DNA from: Paragonimus westermani
Lineage: Eukaryota > Platyhelminthes > Trematoda > Plagiorchiida > Troglotrematidae
Assembly: GCA_008508345.1 (NCBI GenBank)
Contig: QNGE01000298.1
Coordinates: 226,979-290,978 of the forward strand
DNA length: 64,000 nt
Direction of reading: 5' to 3'
The position numbers and the translations under genes were made by a program. Every line of letters begins with the position of its first letter. The stretch's first letter is position 1. Positions 1 through 12,000 of the stretch are shown piece by piece. Below the pieces are notes generated by a model that was not told the origin of the DNA, made no database searches, and worked only from the letters and a program-made list of their open reading frames with translations.

Positions 1-1079
1 ACAAATAGGTGGACGTCGTTACTGTGTACAATATATGTGATTGGTCAGAGGACAGCGTTTGAATTAACATTCAACTAATGCACTACACAATTCATACGAC
101 TGATATAATTCTGTTATCCTTTGAATCAACTGATGGTTACATATATCCATTCATATCTCCATGATGTACGTTTGTCAAACCTCGCTTTAACATAAATTCC
201 TAAATCGACAGAAGAAATAGCTAACGAAGTTACCAGTGGATCTTGAGTTTGAAAAAATACTACCGAGTGGTCTTTTTTACGAAGTGTTTCTATCATTGAA
301 TAGGTTGAGTTTGTTCTGGAATGTCGCTGAAATCCAAAACGGAATCTGGTTTATTAGGTTGAAATACAAGCAGAGTTTGTTGATGAACCATCGAATTGAG
401 TATTTTGAACGTTGTTTAGGAAAACAACTGAAATGGACATGGTCAATGCAACACATCAACATGACCACCAACAAAAATAGTATTCGATGGGAGAACGCAG
501 GTTATGATTTTGGCTGGATTGAATCCACTAATATGGGGTGCACACTTCGGAGCAGCATATATACTACCAACTTAAACGTAAAGCTACGCTGGTGAATGGA
601 GCTAATTATTTCACATATTCTGTTACTAGATGATCTGGAAAACAACTCAAACAGTTAACGTCAGAATATAATGGCGTTACTACTGGATAACGAAATCGTA
701 TTCTTTATGCGTCCAGATGCCACTTTTTCATGTCGGAATCTTCTCAAATTCAAGACGTTTGCAGGAGTACACGCAACAACATACCCTGAAAACACCGAAG
801 TGACGGTGACAGCCCAGATGGATTTTACTTACATTAGCGTAATCTACTTTTTCTGTATAAGTAGTCCAATTAAATAGCCAAATTCACTGGGATAACCCAG
901 ATGTGCTTAAAAATGGGCACGATGAATGGTAAAGCTTCGGTTTAACGGTTCATCTTCGTCTGGTCACTTGGAACAGCACTTTTATCATAAAAAAATTCAC
1001 AGATCCAAAAAGTCTGAGGCTGCGTTTAACAATTCTCACACCTTCGGCTGATCCCATTTAAGCAGAAGATACCTCTTAC
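1..1079. other. Non-coding stretch, no gene recognised
   Basis: AT-leaning sequence with frequent stops. There is an open run of 119 codons at 236-595 (+) and one of 68 codons at 671-877 (+). Neither shows a domain, signal peptide or repeat that I recognise, and runs of this size occur by chance in such DNA. Confidence 0.5.
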
Positions 1080-1390
1080 AACAAAATGAAGGCGTTCTTC
1101 TTCAAGACTGGATACTGGCATCATGACGGCCAGCATGATGTACGTAAGAAGGCGCAACCCAATTGCTGGGCTCGTCGTAAGTATACAGGGTTGGCTGCAT
1201 CCCTTCCGGGTTAGCCTGTCATAGTGACCGAAGTCAAAGGACGCCTGCGCTTAACCATCACCGCAAGTGGTTCGATGTGCACCAGTTGTGGTTCCACTCA
1301 CACATAACGTGTCCAGTGTAGACCCGAAGGAATAAGACCAAGGGGCATGTGTGTGGGACCTCTATGCCCAGCCGGTCAGTTTTTGTTAAT
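1080..1390. other. GC-richer segment, possible unidentified repeat
   Basis: This block is visibly richer in G and C than its surroundings and lies just beyond the 3' side of the minus-strand LINE fragment at 1.74-2.69 kb. It could be the 3' untranslated part of that element or a separate dispersed repeat. I see no long open frame or tRNA-like boxes in it, so the identity is open. Confidence 0.25.
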
Positions 1391-1738
1391 CAATCAATAG
1401 GCTAGCATGAAAATGAAACTCCTATCTCTCGAGGAATAAACAGATAGAGACTCCAATTGTAAGTTCAAAACTGAGATGAAAGATGTGGAAAATGTAATGC
1501 AAGAAGTGGTTCAGTATATGAGTGCATGTTAATGCACTCTGGAGGGGATAGGAGGAAAAACAGAATTCAAGGTTATACTGGAGTAAATTATATCAAACAT
1601 TGAAGAGAAAGATAGGTAGTAGTCCACAGAGATCCAGATTTCTGAAAAGGAGAGCGGATGAGTTATCAAACGACTGTAGACATTGGTCGATGCGAGCAGG
1701 AAAAAATAGACATAGCCGATGTCACCTATTCGAGCCTA

Positions 1739-2690
1739 ACGTACCCGCTTTCCACTAGCCGGCGGTGTACTATGAGTAGGTTGGTGACCTACTAATCCAA
1801 AACGGTCAGCGTACTCCCGGCCGCACACATCACAAAGCTAAACAGTCATGCTGCCAAAATCTATGGCAATGATGGTTCCTTTGCGTACCGCGCGCTTCAC
1901 TTCACAGCTGCAAAATAAGTGCTGATGGAACTAGTGAATGTCCACCCGAAATATATTTCTCCAGGATGTTTGGTTCAGTTTGAGGTCTTCTTAAGATCTA
2001 AAATCAATGTTTCAACGCGGAAGACTTAGGTGAATAACATCCTGGTATCTCCACTTTTGATGACCGGGATTTCGCTTGCCTATTTTCAATTGTCTATACA
2101 GTAGTTGCGCTGGAATCCGGTCATCGCTTGTCCACAGCACTTCAGTGTTCGAAACCATGTCCGACCACCGAAAACTCAAGATGTGCCTTAGACGTTACAA
2201 ATGGAAACGGTCAAACCAGCACACGATCCGTCGATAAAATATCCAAGTCTTACTGCCGTGCAGCAGTTTGGACAGCACAACTGAACGGTATACAAAAATC
2301 TTAATGGTCATCTCAGGCTGAGGCTCTTCCAGGTCCGTCTTTCAAGACGTCCAAAAGTAGCATCAGCCTGCGCCACGTAGGCTCGTAACTCGCTGCCCGC
2401 GGATAAATCTGTCGACAAGTTGCTACCTAAGTAGCAAAAGTCTGCGCTGCTGTCGACAATGTCCCTATTGATGCGAATTTCAGGCGCAGGTGTAGAAACA
2501 GCCCTTCCGCCCAGAGAAGGCGGAAGAAAAACGTCTTGCCTGTGTTGAAAGTTTATCTTAACTTTGAGGGGGTGGTAGCAAAAGCCATGGTCAGTCGCTG
2601 TGGTTCGTTTTGACTGGTTACGACCAGCGCGCTGTCACCTGCGAACAGGAGCGTGCGTATCGCTGAGGTACCACACATACTGGACAACCT
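1739..2690 (-). pseudogene. LINE reverse transcriptase fragment, C-terminal half (dead)
   Basis: Read on the minus strand, this encodes the end of a non-LTR retrotransposon polyprotein in several frames. At about 2627-2660 lies the RT catalytic box as FAGDSALV, where the family has F/Y-A-D-D; the first aspartate is glycine, so the palm would be inactive. After it comes a broken thumb and C-terminal region, including a piece starting GHQKWRYQD at about 2060, as flatworm elements of this kind have. At 1772-1834 is a C2H2 finger, CDVC...H-Q-P-T-H with 12 residues between the pairs, which closes the protein in this group. Stops and frame changes occur throughout. The APE endonuclease and most of the RT are missing (5' truncation, the usual result of target-primed insertion). 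The class is fairly sure, the clade less so. Confidence 0.7.
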
Positions 2691-2844
2691 CCTGGTATCT
2701 GTGTAACTGAATGTGTTGTTTCAGCGTTACCGGAAGTCCCTACATTTGGTCACTTGAGGAAAGGCCTTTCACGTGTGAGTTAACTGCAGAATATGCACGG
2801 TACTCTCGACAAATAAGCAGTCGCTACAAGTGTTGCGGCAGTAC

Positions 2845-2930
2845 TGTGATTGATTGATTGATTCATGGGTTGAAATGCTAGGTTGACATAGGTTGACATG
2901 GTTTCATGCTAGGTTGATTCATGGTTGACA
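2845..2930. repeat. TGAT microsatellite followed by short AGGTTGACAT repeats
   Basis: About four TGAT units are followed directly by two copies of AGGTTGACAT and two diverged ones ending at about 2928. This is a low-complexity tract between the LINE fragment and unannotated DNA. Confidence 0.7.
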
Positions 2931-3539
2931 GCCCTCCCTCACACAAGACATTTAAGGGTACTGAAACAGGGTGTACACTAACCTGCCACAACAGAGGTAC
3001 AGGAGCGAAGAGGAGAGCACAGGAACTCTCTTGTAACGTGTGATCCTTCTAGCGTGGTGCCCACACGACGCCTGAAACTCGTCAGTTTCCGCCAATTCCG
3101 GACAAATTCCGGGAAAACGTACAGAGTATCGTAAGATTCAGCAGCTAAATCCGGCAGGAAAAGCGTGCAGAGTATCTTTATTGGGTGGACCAAGAACGAG
3201 TGACGTATAAAATCTTCCACGACCCACGGTTATACGCGGTTATCAGGGCGGCTATAATCGTCTTGATACCCGCAGGACGGGAGGGAATATTGAAGGCCTA
3301 TTCAGCTCAGACTGGTTCTGTATACAATAACTTAGTATCCAACAAGGTTATACAGCTAATAGCCAAGTGGCATATGTGCATGAACCTAACCGCCAGCAAC
3401 TAGCCCTTTAAAAAGCAATAGGGCAACAAAATAAATTGAGTGATATAAAGCAAAATAATCGGAGTTCATCATACGAGTATGAAAACCGTTTTGAGAATAA
3501 GGTTAACAGGGTGTGCGTTCAAGCGTTTTCAGATAGGAA
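2931..3539. other. Non-coding stretch
   Basis: Two overlapping open runs of 70-80 codons (2978-3220 minus, 3185-3403 plus) show no recognisable motif. Nothing else is supported. Confidence 0.4.
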
Positions 3540-3780
3540 TGTGGCACGGTGGATAATGTGTTGGCGCTGTGTCTGGTAGTCTGGGTTTCGAGTCCCTGCG
3601 TCACATTTTGTCATCGTGTTACAGTTAAACTTGCAGTGGTCCGGATTATTTCACGTCGGTTTTGTCCAGAATCATTGGGGCGTTTGAACTACTTTGGTCA
3701 CCGACCCCCAGGGACAACACGCAGATGTCGTAGCAACCCTACTGGTCTTAGAGTTATTGGCTGGATGTATCTACTACACT
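3540..3780 (+). mobile_element. tRNA-derived SINE-like unit
   Basis: The first 65 bases look like a decayed tRNA. At about 3541 the sequence TGGCACGGTGGATAATG resembles the A box and D arm of an arginine-type tRNA, and at about 3584-3597 GGTTTCGAGTCC resembles the B box with one extra base. These are the internal RNA polymerase III promoter parts of SINEs. An unrelated body of about 175 bases follows. The acceptor arms pair poorly, so this is not a working tRNA gene. No poly(A) or simple-repeat tail and no target duplication is obvious, so both ends are approximate. Confidence 0.5.
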
Positions 3781-5379
3781 AGGTCTGCTTAATTTGATAG
3801 ATCATCCGATTACTGCACTGCTTCAGTCAGTCTCAGTTGGGTATTTCGGGTTTTCTGAGTGGATGAACTCCATTCATAAGGCATATGAACTGAACTTCTA
3901 CTAACCAAGTGTTCCCAACAGAATGCAAACCCCGTGGTCCTGTTCGCTGTCATGAGTCTTAGGCTTCTTTTGAACCACAAGCACTGGGTAAGTTTCCTTG
4001 AGTGGTTTTCCTCATTCGGTATGAGAAACCTGAAGGTATTTTGCCTCTTTAAAGGTAAATCACATTATCGCAAGCTTGAATGTAGCAGTAAGAAGATGAA
4101 CACCGGTAGAAACTAGCATTTCGGCTAACGTCTTCAACTCTAAGAAACGATAATTGAATTGGAAGACACAACAGAAAACTCCCATGTCTATGAGAATCTC
4201 AGGCTTACATATAATCGCTTTCGCACACATATTAGTGGCTTGAGGCGGCCAACCATGACTGCCTCAGCGAATCGCACGAAATGCAAATTGGTATGGCGTA
4301 TTATAATCCTAAACGTTGATTCGACACTAATCCAATGACCAGTAGCCAACGCGTGTTTGTCGGTAGATGAAACCAGGAGTTTGCGTGATCTAGGACTAAG
4401 GAAAAAGACTGCACAGTCAAATGTAAAAGCCACTTTGACGGTTGTTCCTCTAGCCTAGATTTCAAGCATTCGTCACAGCTACATGTCTATCAGTTCATGT
4501 GGTTCTTTATGCCCTAAATACAGTGCAACAAAGTCCATGTGCTTAGTGAGTTCCTCCAGCCTATAGCGTCTCTCTTGACGATCCGGTTAGTAGTCTGACC
4601 AGCAAACTGTTCACCAGGTCAGGATGCCTGTCTGATCTTTCGGGTTGAGTGGACGTTTTCGGCACTACATTTGTTTATGGGCTGGTTCACTTCGTTCTTA
4701 ACAAAGCAGTCGGAACAATCGGGTAGTGTTCGATCTCATCACAAGTAGTAGTGGATAAAAAGCACCCGCAACTTGATTAGGTAGGTTTGACGTTTGCCAC
4801 TATATTCCGCCTCATATGATGAAGGATCGATGAGTCTGACGCTCGTTCGTACCATAAACACTTGTCCGGTTGACCCACAGTTTCTTTATTTGAGCGGCAG
4901 GTTCATTCACCAAGGCCAAGTTCAGCTCACAGGTCGTCACAAGTACGAATTATGAAAAGTTAATCATCTTACGCTCATCATTTGTTTTGTGGTACCTATT
5001 GAGGATATATTGACACTAGAAAAACTTGGTACAGCCCTCTTGTGGAGTCGGCAACAGCCACCGTGGTCGCAATGTGAATGAACTAACTCACTCATAATTC
5101 CAGGATAATGCCTACTCGCTTACCGTGACTTTGTTAAGTGCATGTACACGAATGTGCTTAGTTTAGTCAACAAGTTATTGATGCTTCTTGAGGTTTGCTC
5201 TCCCGAACTATCCCAAATGTTTGCTGTTTGTCATGGCTTAATACTTCCACTCAGATTGTGAGTTCTTAAAAATATGGTTTCTCTTTGCGCAGACTGGACT
5301 AAGGTTAGGTGAAATAGATCGACGGTCCATGTTCACATTTCTCCCCAAGCCTTCCTTTACAAAACTTCAGTACTTGCTA
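3781..5379. other. Non-coding stretch
   Basis: Only short open runs are present (60 codons at 3934-4116 plus, 81 codons at 4188-4433 minus), none with a recognisable motif. The right end leads into the endonuclease part of the LINE that follows and may include its decayed 5' end. Confidence 0.4.
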
Positions 5380-7640
5380 CGATTCCGGAAGCAGCCTGAT
5401 GCGCGATTCGTTTGAATGGTTTTGATCGTTGACTACGGAGGCTACTCCATCGTCATCCGTCTTTCAATAAACAAAAAATGCACTGTTGCTGTCTGGGTAG
5501 GAACTTATATTCATCTTGAGAATTTTCAATATCTCCTTAATTTCCGGAAGTTAAGCTCCTGGCTTCCTCATGCGCACGGTCCGAGGATTGTAGGCCAGCG
5601 CGACTTTAACACACTGTTGGAGCATTAAGTTTCAAGGGGCACACTAGTGACGTCACCGGGTGGTGTGCAGGCCATAACTCGTCGCAGCTGGACTACGTAT
5701 TCACGAACGAGGAGTTGATGGTTGATAACCTAGAAATTACGATATCACTCAGAAGGAGTGATCACACAGTCGTCTTATTTGATTTCATATGCAGCACAAG
5801 GTTCGCAGAAACTTTTGCAAAACGGGTATGAGGAAACTACTTGACTGTTTGGAAAAGTGATCTTGCGACAATTTAACCTCCTTCGTCTACTCTGCTGGCG
5901 ATCTCTGCGAGAAGCTAATTACTATCCTTTTTACGACCGCTGCTGAATCTACATTATTGACCATCAGTAAACGCACTAATTCTCCAAGTAATCCGCGTGG
6001 TCACATATTCAAACTTATTATGAAAGACGGTATACTTGGTTGTGTTGTCGGCTATAAGGATTTAGAGACTACCAAAAAGTATACGATGCTTTGGGCACTG
6101 TATATAATTCGCTCATTTTTCTCCATAAATAACTTCTCACAGAACGCCTTGCCGCTGATCGCAACAGCTCGTCACGATTTGTTTCGTCAACTCGCAAGAC
6201 GAATTCTGGGGTTTCTCAACTCTCAGAACAGTCAGGCCCTATTAAATCCGGTACCGAAGCCGCTGATATTCTCGCTGAGTTGTACAACAGCACTTTTACG
6301 AAGTAGCCTTTGATTTCTCAACTTCGTCTTAACACTGAAGTTAGTGGTATCAACATGAAGGGCACATTCTTGAGGGTGGTGTTGGACAGACTCAAGTATC
6401 TTAAGGACAGCTGCCCTGGCGCAAACGATATACCACTGAGGCCTCAGGTAAAGCGGCTGAACAGCCTGCTGACCCATTTAGCCTACTGTTCAAGCACTGT
6501 TCCTCCCAAAGAACAGTATCCAGTAGACAGAACCTCGCGAACATCACATCCCTTTTCCAGGGTTGTAGGCATAGTGTTTCCGGTGGTTACAGAATATCTG
6601 TCCTGCCATCGAGCATCTCGAGATTTTTTATAGAAGCTCGCATGCAACCTACTTTATGGGTGACTTATCTTTCGAAGCTTTTCCTCTAATATGCGACATG
6701 GATTTGGCTGGTGTCTTTCATTTTCCACAAAGCTGCTGCTAATCACTGACTTGTCGAGCAGCTGCTCAAGGCATTGACACTGATGGCATATAAACGGACT
6801 TCACCAAAGAGCGGGACAATGTGGATCATGCTGTTTGAATCAGCGAGTCTTTCCACTGTAAGATACAAGTTATCCTTTTTCAGTGGCTGAAAGCGTATCT
6901 TGCTAATCGTCTGTATGGGCTGCGCGTAAGCGGTTCATTTCCTACCTCTCTCTTCAGCCGGCTACCTCACATTTCACTTCTTGGTACACTTCTGTTTTCT
7001 GATATTCGTTAATGATTTTCCTGCTCATTATTTTTCATGATGACATCCAGAGTTCGTGTATCGTGAACACTGGTAACAAATGTCTTGTCTTATAGACCAG
7101 TCTTAAAATCATAATTAACTGGTTTTAAGTAAACCGGCTAGACCTTAATGCTGTTTAGTTTAAAGTGTTGCATATTCACAGCTCTCTGAATACCATGCGT
7201 TAATTTAACAACCAAACACCACAGACAGTTTGTGAGAAGGAGAACTTGGAAACCTTTGTTTCGCACACGTTCTCCAACCCTTCTTACGTTGAAAAGAATG
7301 CGAGAATGGTCAATAACACCTTCGCGTTACTGAAAAGTCTCTCGAGCCGCATCGATTTTCGCTGTTTCCACCTTCATTATAACAGTTTCTTCCGACCGCA
7401 CCTTGAGAACAAAGCTGTGATCTGGCAATCTTATCTCCAAAACAACGATTTTCGCTTGCCGACGAAGTAACGTCATGCAACTAAGGCAGTCTAGGGCCTG
7501 AGGACTAGGCTACCCATATGGCAGGCAACTTTTCAAAAAGATGCTATCTGTGAACGCTACAACTTACTTGAAGAAAACGTCTTCACACGTATTCTCAAAA
7601 CCATTTTTGTCAGCCATGTTTAGCCAACCATTCAAATGAC
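5380..7640 (+). pseudogene. CR1-like LINE remnant: endonuclease, RT and C-terminus
   Basis: A non-LTR retrotransposon can be followed domain by domain through many frameshifts. The APE endonuclease shows QRDFN at 5596-5610 (family G-D-F/L-N) and, in another frame at about 5690-5840, LDYVFTNEELMVDNL followed by SDH at 5757-5765, the catalytic histidine motif. The linker and N-terminal RT follow at 6230-6640 (NLANITSLFQGCRHSV). The palm lies at 6770-7060, with TDFTKERDNVDHAV in the first catalytic position and FHDDIQ at about 7033-7050, where the two aspartates survive. The C-terminal part at 7246-7600 includes RPHLEN and a YGRQLFKKM stretch. About twenty stops or frame changes make it dead. 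Domain order and motifs fit the CR1/Jockey group. Ends are approximate. Confidence 0.8.
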
Positions 7641-8429
7641 TAGCGTAAAGTATGACCAAAATTTGTTAAGCGCAAGCTGGTCAAAACAGACGTGATCTGT
7701 AAACTGACGCTGTGTCAGAATAGCTTAGACCAAGGAAGGGCCGGTTGATCAAGGAAAATAATTGTGCATAACCTGTGCTTTGCTCTGTTCTCCTGGTACT
7801 ACATTATAAACTGGTTTATTGTTGTTAACGGTTGCGTACTATACACCTGAAGACAACTTTCATCCTCTGTTTTGTCTGAACGTTGCAACAGGCTTATTAT
7901 TGATGGCCTAAGTTGGTGAAACTCCAGTCGATCTCCTCACTTAATAAGTTTTCTGATTAAAATGTTGAACTTTGAGCGCTCAATGAAACAGGGCGGACAA
8001 ACTGTTTGCGTTGTGTAGCAAATGCATTCAAACACCAAATGTGGGACTTGAAAAATGACTAAAATCAAGTGGCTGACGAACCGCAACTGGATTTATCAAA
8101 GTGAAATTAGAGAGGTGAATTTAGGGTACGTGATCATATTTGGGATGTTTTCTAGTGAAACCCAGCTGATAAAATTTTGGAACGCAGTTCCTGAGAATAG
8201 AAAAACTGACGAGACTACCACCAAAACAGATGGAACTTTTGGTAGCAACGTATTACGACCTTGGAAAGCCGAGTTCCTGCAAAAGATTCGTTTGCTAGCA
8301 TAATACATATCAAAAGTAGTGTGCCGATAATACGCCACTAACCAAAGTAGCCCTGGACAAGTGAATTCGCCACTTTCTAATCTGCAGACTCTGAAAACAT
8401 TTGTTTACTAAGTTGTAACTTACCCTAAA
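7641..8429. other. Non-coding stretch
   Basis: An 82-codon open run at 8055-8303 (+) and its antisense counterpart show no domain. The segment separates a LINE remnant from a gypsy integrase remnant. Confidence 0.4.
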
Positions 8430-9060
8430 CAACCTAAACCTTGACGAATTTTCTGTGGAAATTGAGACTTGACTTGGGGCTTGACAGCATCGGGTTTCGT
8501 CACTTGCGAACCACACCTCGGCATCCATGTTCAAACGGGGCCGCACAAAATCTGGTGAAGACGATCAAAAGTGCAGTGAGTTCCACCAATCCTAAAACAT
8601 TTACTGCACTGGATTTGTTTTTCGACAACTTTCTGTTTCAGTACAGAAACACAACTCTGCACAACGAAGGAGAGCCCAGCGGCGCTATGTAAATCAAGGC
8701 GCCTAAGAGCATCACTACAGTGTGTAGATTTGACGGGTGTGATACATTTTCGTAGAAACGATTTGCGACCTGCCAAAGGATTGATCACTCACCAGCTATG
8801 CAGCACAATGGTAGGAATTACCGACATGCACGATGCCTCAATCGATCAGAGACACACCAACCAAATTCACTTTCGGAGCACTAAAAACGTACGACTGGAT
8901 GAAGCAGACTACCCTTTGTCGCGAGAGATCGATGCCCCGAGAAAGTCAGAACGATTGGAATATAGGGATTTGGAGGCTTCTAGAAGAGGGGAAGGTTGTG
9001 GTGGAAATCTACTCGATTCACGGCTTTTCCAGATCCCGACACAACAGAAGATTTGATAAG
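8430..9060 (+). pseudogene. Ty3/gypsy integrase C-terminal remnant
   Basis: The open frame at 8441-8692 reads like the end of a retroviral-type integrase core: a segment ending GFRHLRTTPRHPCSNGAAQ, where gypsy integrases have GI-x-H-x-x-T-x-P-x-H-P-x-S-N-G-x-A-E. The catalytic glutamate expected at that last place is glutamine here. A helix follows with QYRNTTLHNEGEPSGAM, matching the usual Y-R-x-T-x-H-x-x-T-G-x-x-P segment. After a stop at about 8690 the downstream frames (8730-9056) are basic and may be the integrase tail. No protease, RT or LTR is attached, so it is a fragment. Confidence 0.65.
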
Positions 9061-12000
9061 CGCCCAATCCAAATGTAGTGTCAAGGATACCGCATCAGGA
9101 GTAGACCAACTGTCTCAATGTTGTGCCTTCCGGTATTCACCGATTTGTCTGTTCCGTATTGCACCACGTAACATACAGCTTGTGACTTTGCATGTGTCAA
9201 TACGGTCAGCCAATAAGGGGCTGTGATTCCTTTAATACAGTTGTACATTCATAAATTCGGCTTTTCATCTCATGAAGGAACACCGCTTACTGCCACCAGT
9301 ACCAGGTCTTCTCCCTATTACTTGCATTGCAGATTTAAATTCAGGTACGATTTCTAGGACTATTCGAAGTCCCTAATTCCGAGTATCACACAATACCTGC
9401 TGCATATTGTTAATTCACATACTGAGTCCACATATTATTTTCAGTGACTGACAGGATAACAGCACGGAGTCTGTGTGTTCAGATAACAGTGGGGACACTG
9501 AGATACTTACTATTAAGTATTGTTACGGAGAAAATACTATTCATGGACGCACTTGAATGGCATCGATCGTGTTGAGCACAGTGCGCCCAAAGTTTTTATG
9601 GACGTATACTGCTCGTCATTTCATTATAATAACTGACAAACCCAGGACTAAAGCAGTTTGATGTTGGCTATGATGATATCTAATTGCTTTTAGCCCTGAT
9701 GGTTTCTGTATTTCCAATAAGCCGACGGACAATCTGAATCTCAGTCATAAGCAAATGTGGGTGACTTTTGCACGTGATAATTCGTTGGTATTTAATGTGT
9801 GGTCACCGGCGTGGCGGTCCACACAGTTGCATCTTGAAGGCTTTGTCTGACTTGAAGTTATAGTGGTTATAAAGATGCGTGCTTCTGACAAGGTTTAACA
9901 GGAGCGAACCTCCAGTCAAGTGCTTCTTTTCAAAGAGTGGTTATTAAACCACCGCAGCGCAAAAGCTTACAAAATTGCGTGATGCAAAAATTGTAGCAGC
10001 GAAAACCGTCCTACAACTTGCGAGTAATCACTATGAGTTGCCTACGGCAAGCATATAACTTACACGGTTATGGTAAGTATATATTTAGAAAACTGTACTG
10101 TGCTCAAATATACCGTATTCGAGTGAGTCAAGATTAGTTTGTTACCAAGGCTGCCTAATCGTTTATGGGTCAGTCTCTAACTTTCAATCAAGTATGCTCG
10201 CATGTTCGTGACAGCACACCAACCATTAAGGTGGATTAATTTATTTTGCAAAATAAGACATACCAGAGGATCATTACTGCACAATGATTTGCCTGGGTCA
10301 GACCAACGGAAGTGCTTGATTACGGTACTGAAGGTCCCCACCGCACCATTGATCTCAGAGAGGTGAAGCGGAAGAACAAAGTAATAGACTCTTTGATTGA
10401 AGAAAACTCTTAACTTTAAGATATACACTCTAAACCGGCCGCTATTGAAGCTTGTTTGGCTGTGCCAGAAAAACATTGACCAGAAGATTAGTCTAAAATG
10501 GTATAGAGTCAACTGTTGTTGATCCCGAGACACTCTGTGAACAGAATGATTTCCCGTTGAATGACGGTAGACAACTAGTTCCGGCGCTGTCTACTCTTTG
10601 AAATTTGACTTGTCCTGTCGTCCGCAGCACCATGCTTACATGAATACATTTTTCCACACTCACCGTTTCATGTTGTCACCAAACTTTAGGTTCCAACTTG
10701 ACAGTATTCTAGGAATTTCAGCAAAATTCTACTCTGTAAACCAAACGAGTTAGTCTGACGTAAAGCGAATTCAGCAACGAGTAGAACGGGTTGAGAGGCA
10801 GCTTGCTTCTGCAAAAAGCGAGCGAAAAATTACTTCAGTCGAATTTATCTAAATAAATCAGCCTATTGTATGACACTTTTCAAAGAGATAATGCCAGCTT
10901 GTTTACTCAGTCCTAATTAGCGGCCCGGAGATTTCACTTTCTATGAGTTAATCACCATTCACAATTGAAGGTATCATTTGTGGTCATGAAGCGTCTCTAG
11001 GTGACTCCTTTCGAGACAAAGCACTAAAATCTACAGTTTCAGTCCTCTTAGACCTCACTTCGTCTGTTTACTATTGTGAACATATAAGTACCAACTTCGA
11101 ACTATCCAGTTCTCACAATTAATTTACACACAAAGTTTCTGCGTTAGCACTTTAGTACAATTTCATCCAACCATTAGTTCCAAGAGTGTGCAGTCTGCAC
11201 GTATTTACACCAACGACAGGCGCTTTCAAGGCAGAAACCCAACACAATAGTCCTGTAAATAAGTAAAACTAACATCGGTGCATGCAAACGAAGTAACATT
11301 ACACTTGACGGTAAAGTGTAGAAATCATAGCACTCAGACACAGCAAATGGGTGCCAGAGTCAAAAACTTGAATACTGTTGGACTGCTTCCACCCACCCAC
11401 TCAACTGTCACACAGCCAATGAAACAAATGTTCGTTAAGTGTAATAAGTTCCCTAGGAATCCTCATAGTTGTCTTTATCCTGAGAAGGTAGAATGTACCT
11501 TGTGAAGACCAAGAAAACCAAGGATTAGATCGATGTACAATAATCTGATTTAGCTAGCTTCAAGGACCACATCTAGGAAATGTTCTGGGCGGAGAAGGAG
11601 TTCACTCTTAAACCTTACATTAAAAGAACATACTTTTAATGTTGATTAAAGACATTGACTAATGTGCGGGATGTGAAGGTCACAGAGAAAATTTCTTCAC
11701 AACAGTTTTTCCTCAAACCAATCAACCACTTCTGACTGTTGCCGCTAACCATCCTGTTGCAATGTCTGTGATTCACATGTGACACTTCAGATAAAAGTCT
11801 CTTTACGGTATACAAATACGGGAATGGAGGAATCAGACCTACATACCTTATTATTAACCAGCAATTATTTAAGTGATGGTCCGCTTTTTCTGCAAAATTG
11901 ATGAGCAACAACCGGTTAGGCGATTTGTTTCTTTTGTTAACACAACCTCATAGTGTGCTGTTCACTCAAACACTATACAAGTTTTCCTTAGCTCGTTCGC

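Noticed and set aside
9440..9600. Search for a CRISPR-like or other regular spaced array across the window
   Set aside because: No regularly spaced repeats seen anywhere; only tandem pairs and inverted arms.
10177..10533. 118-codon minus-strand frame as a possible gene
   Set aside because: No motif, no splice signals, composition like the surroundings.
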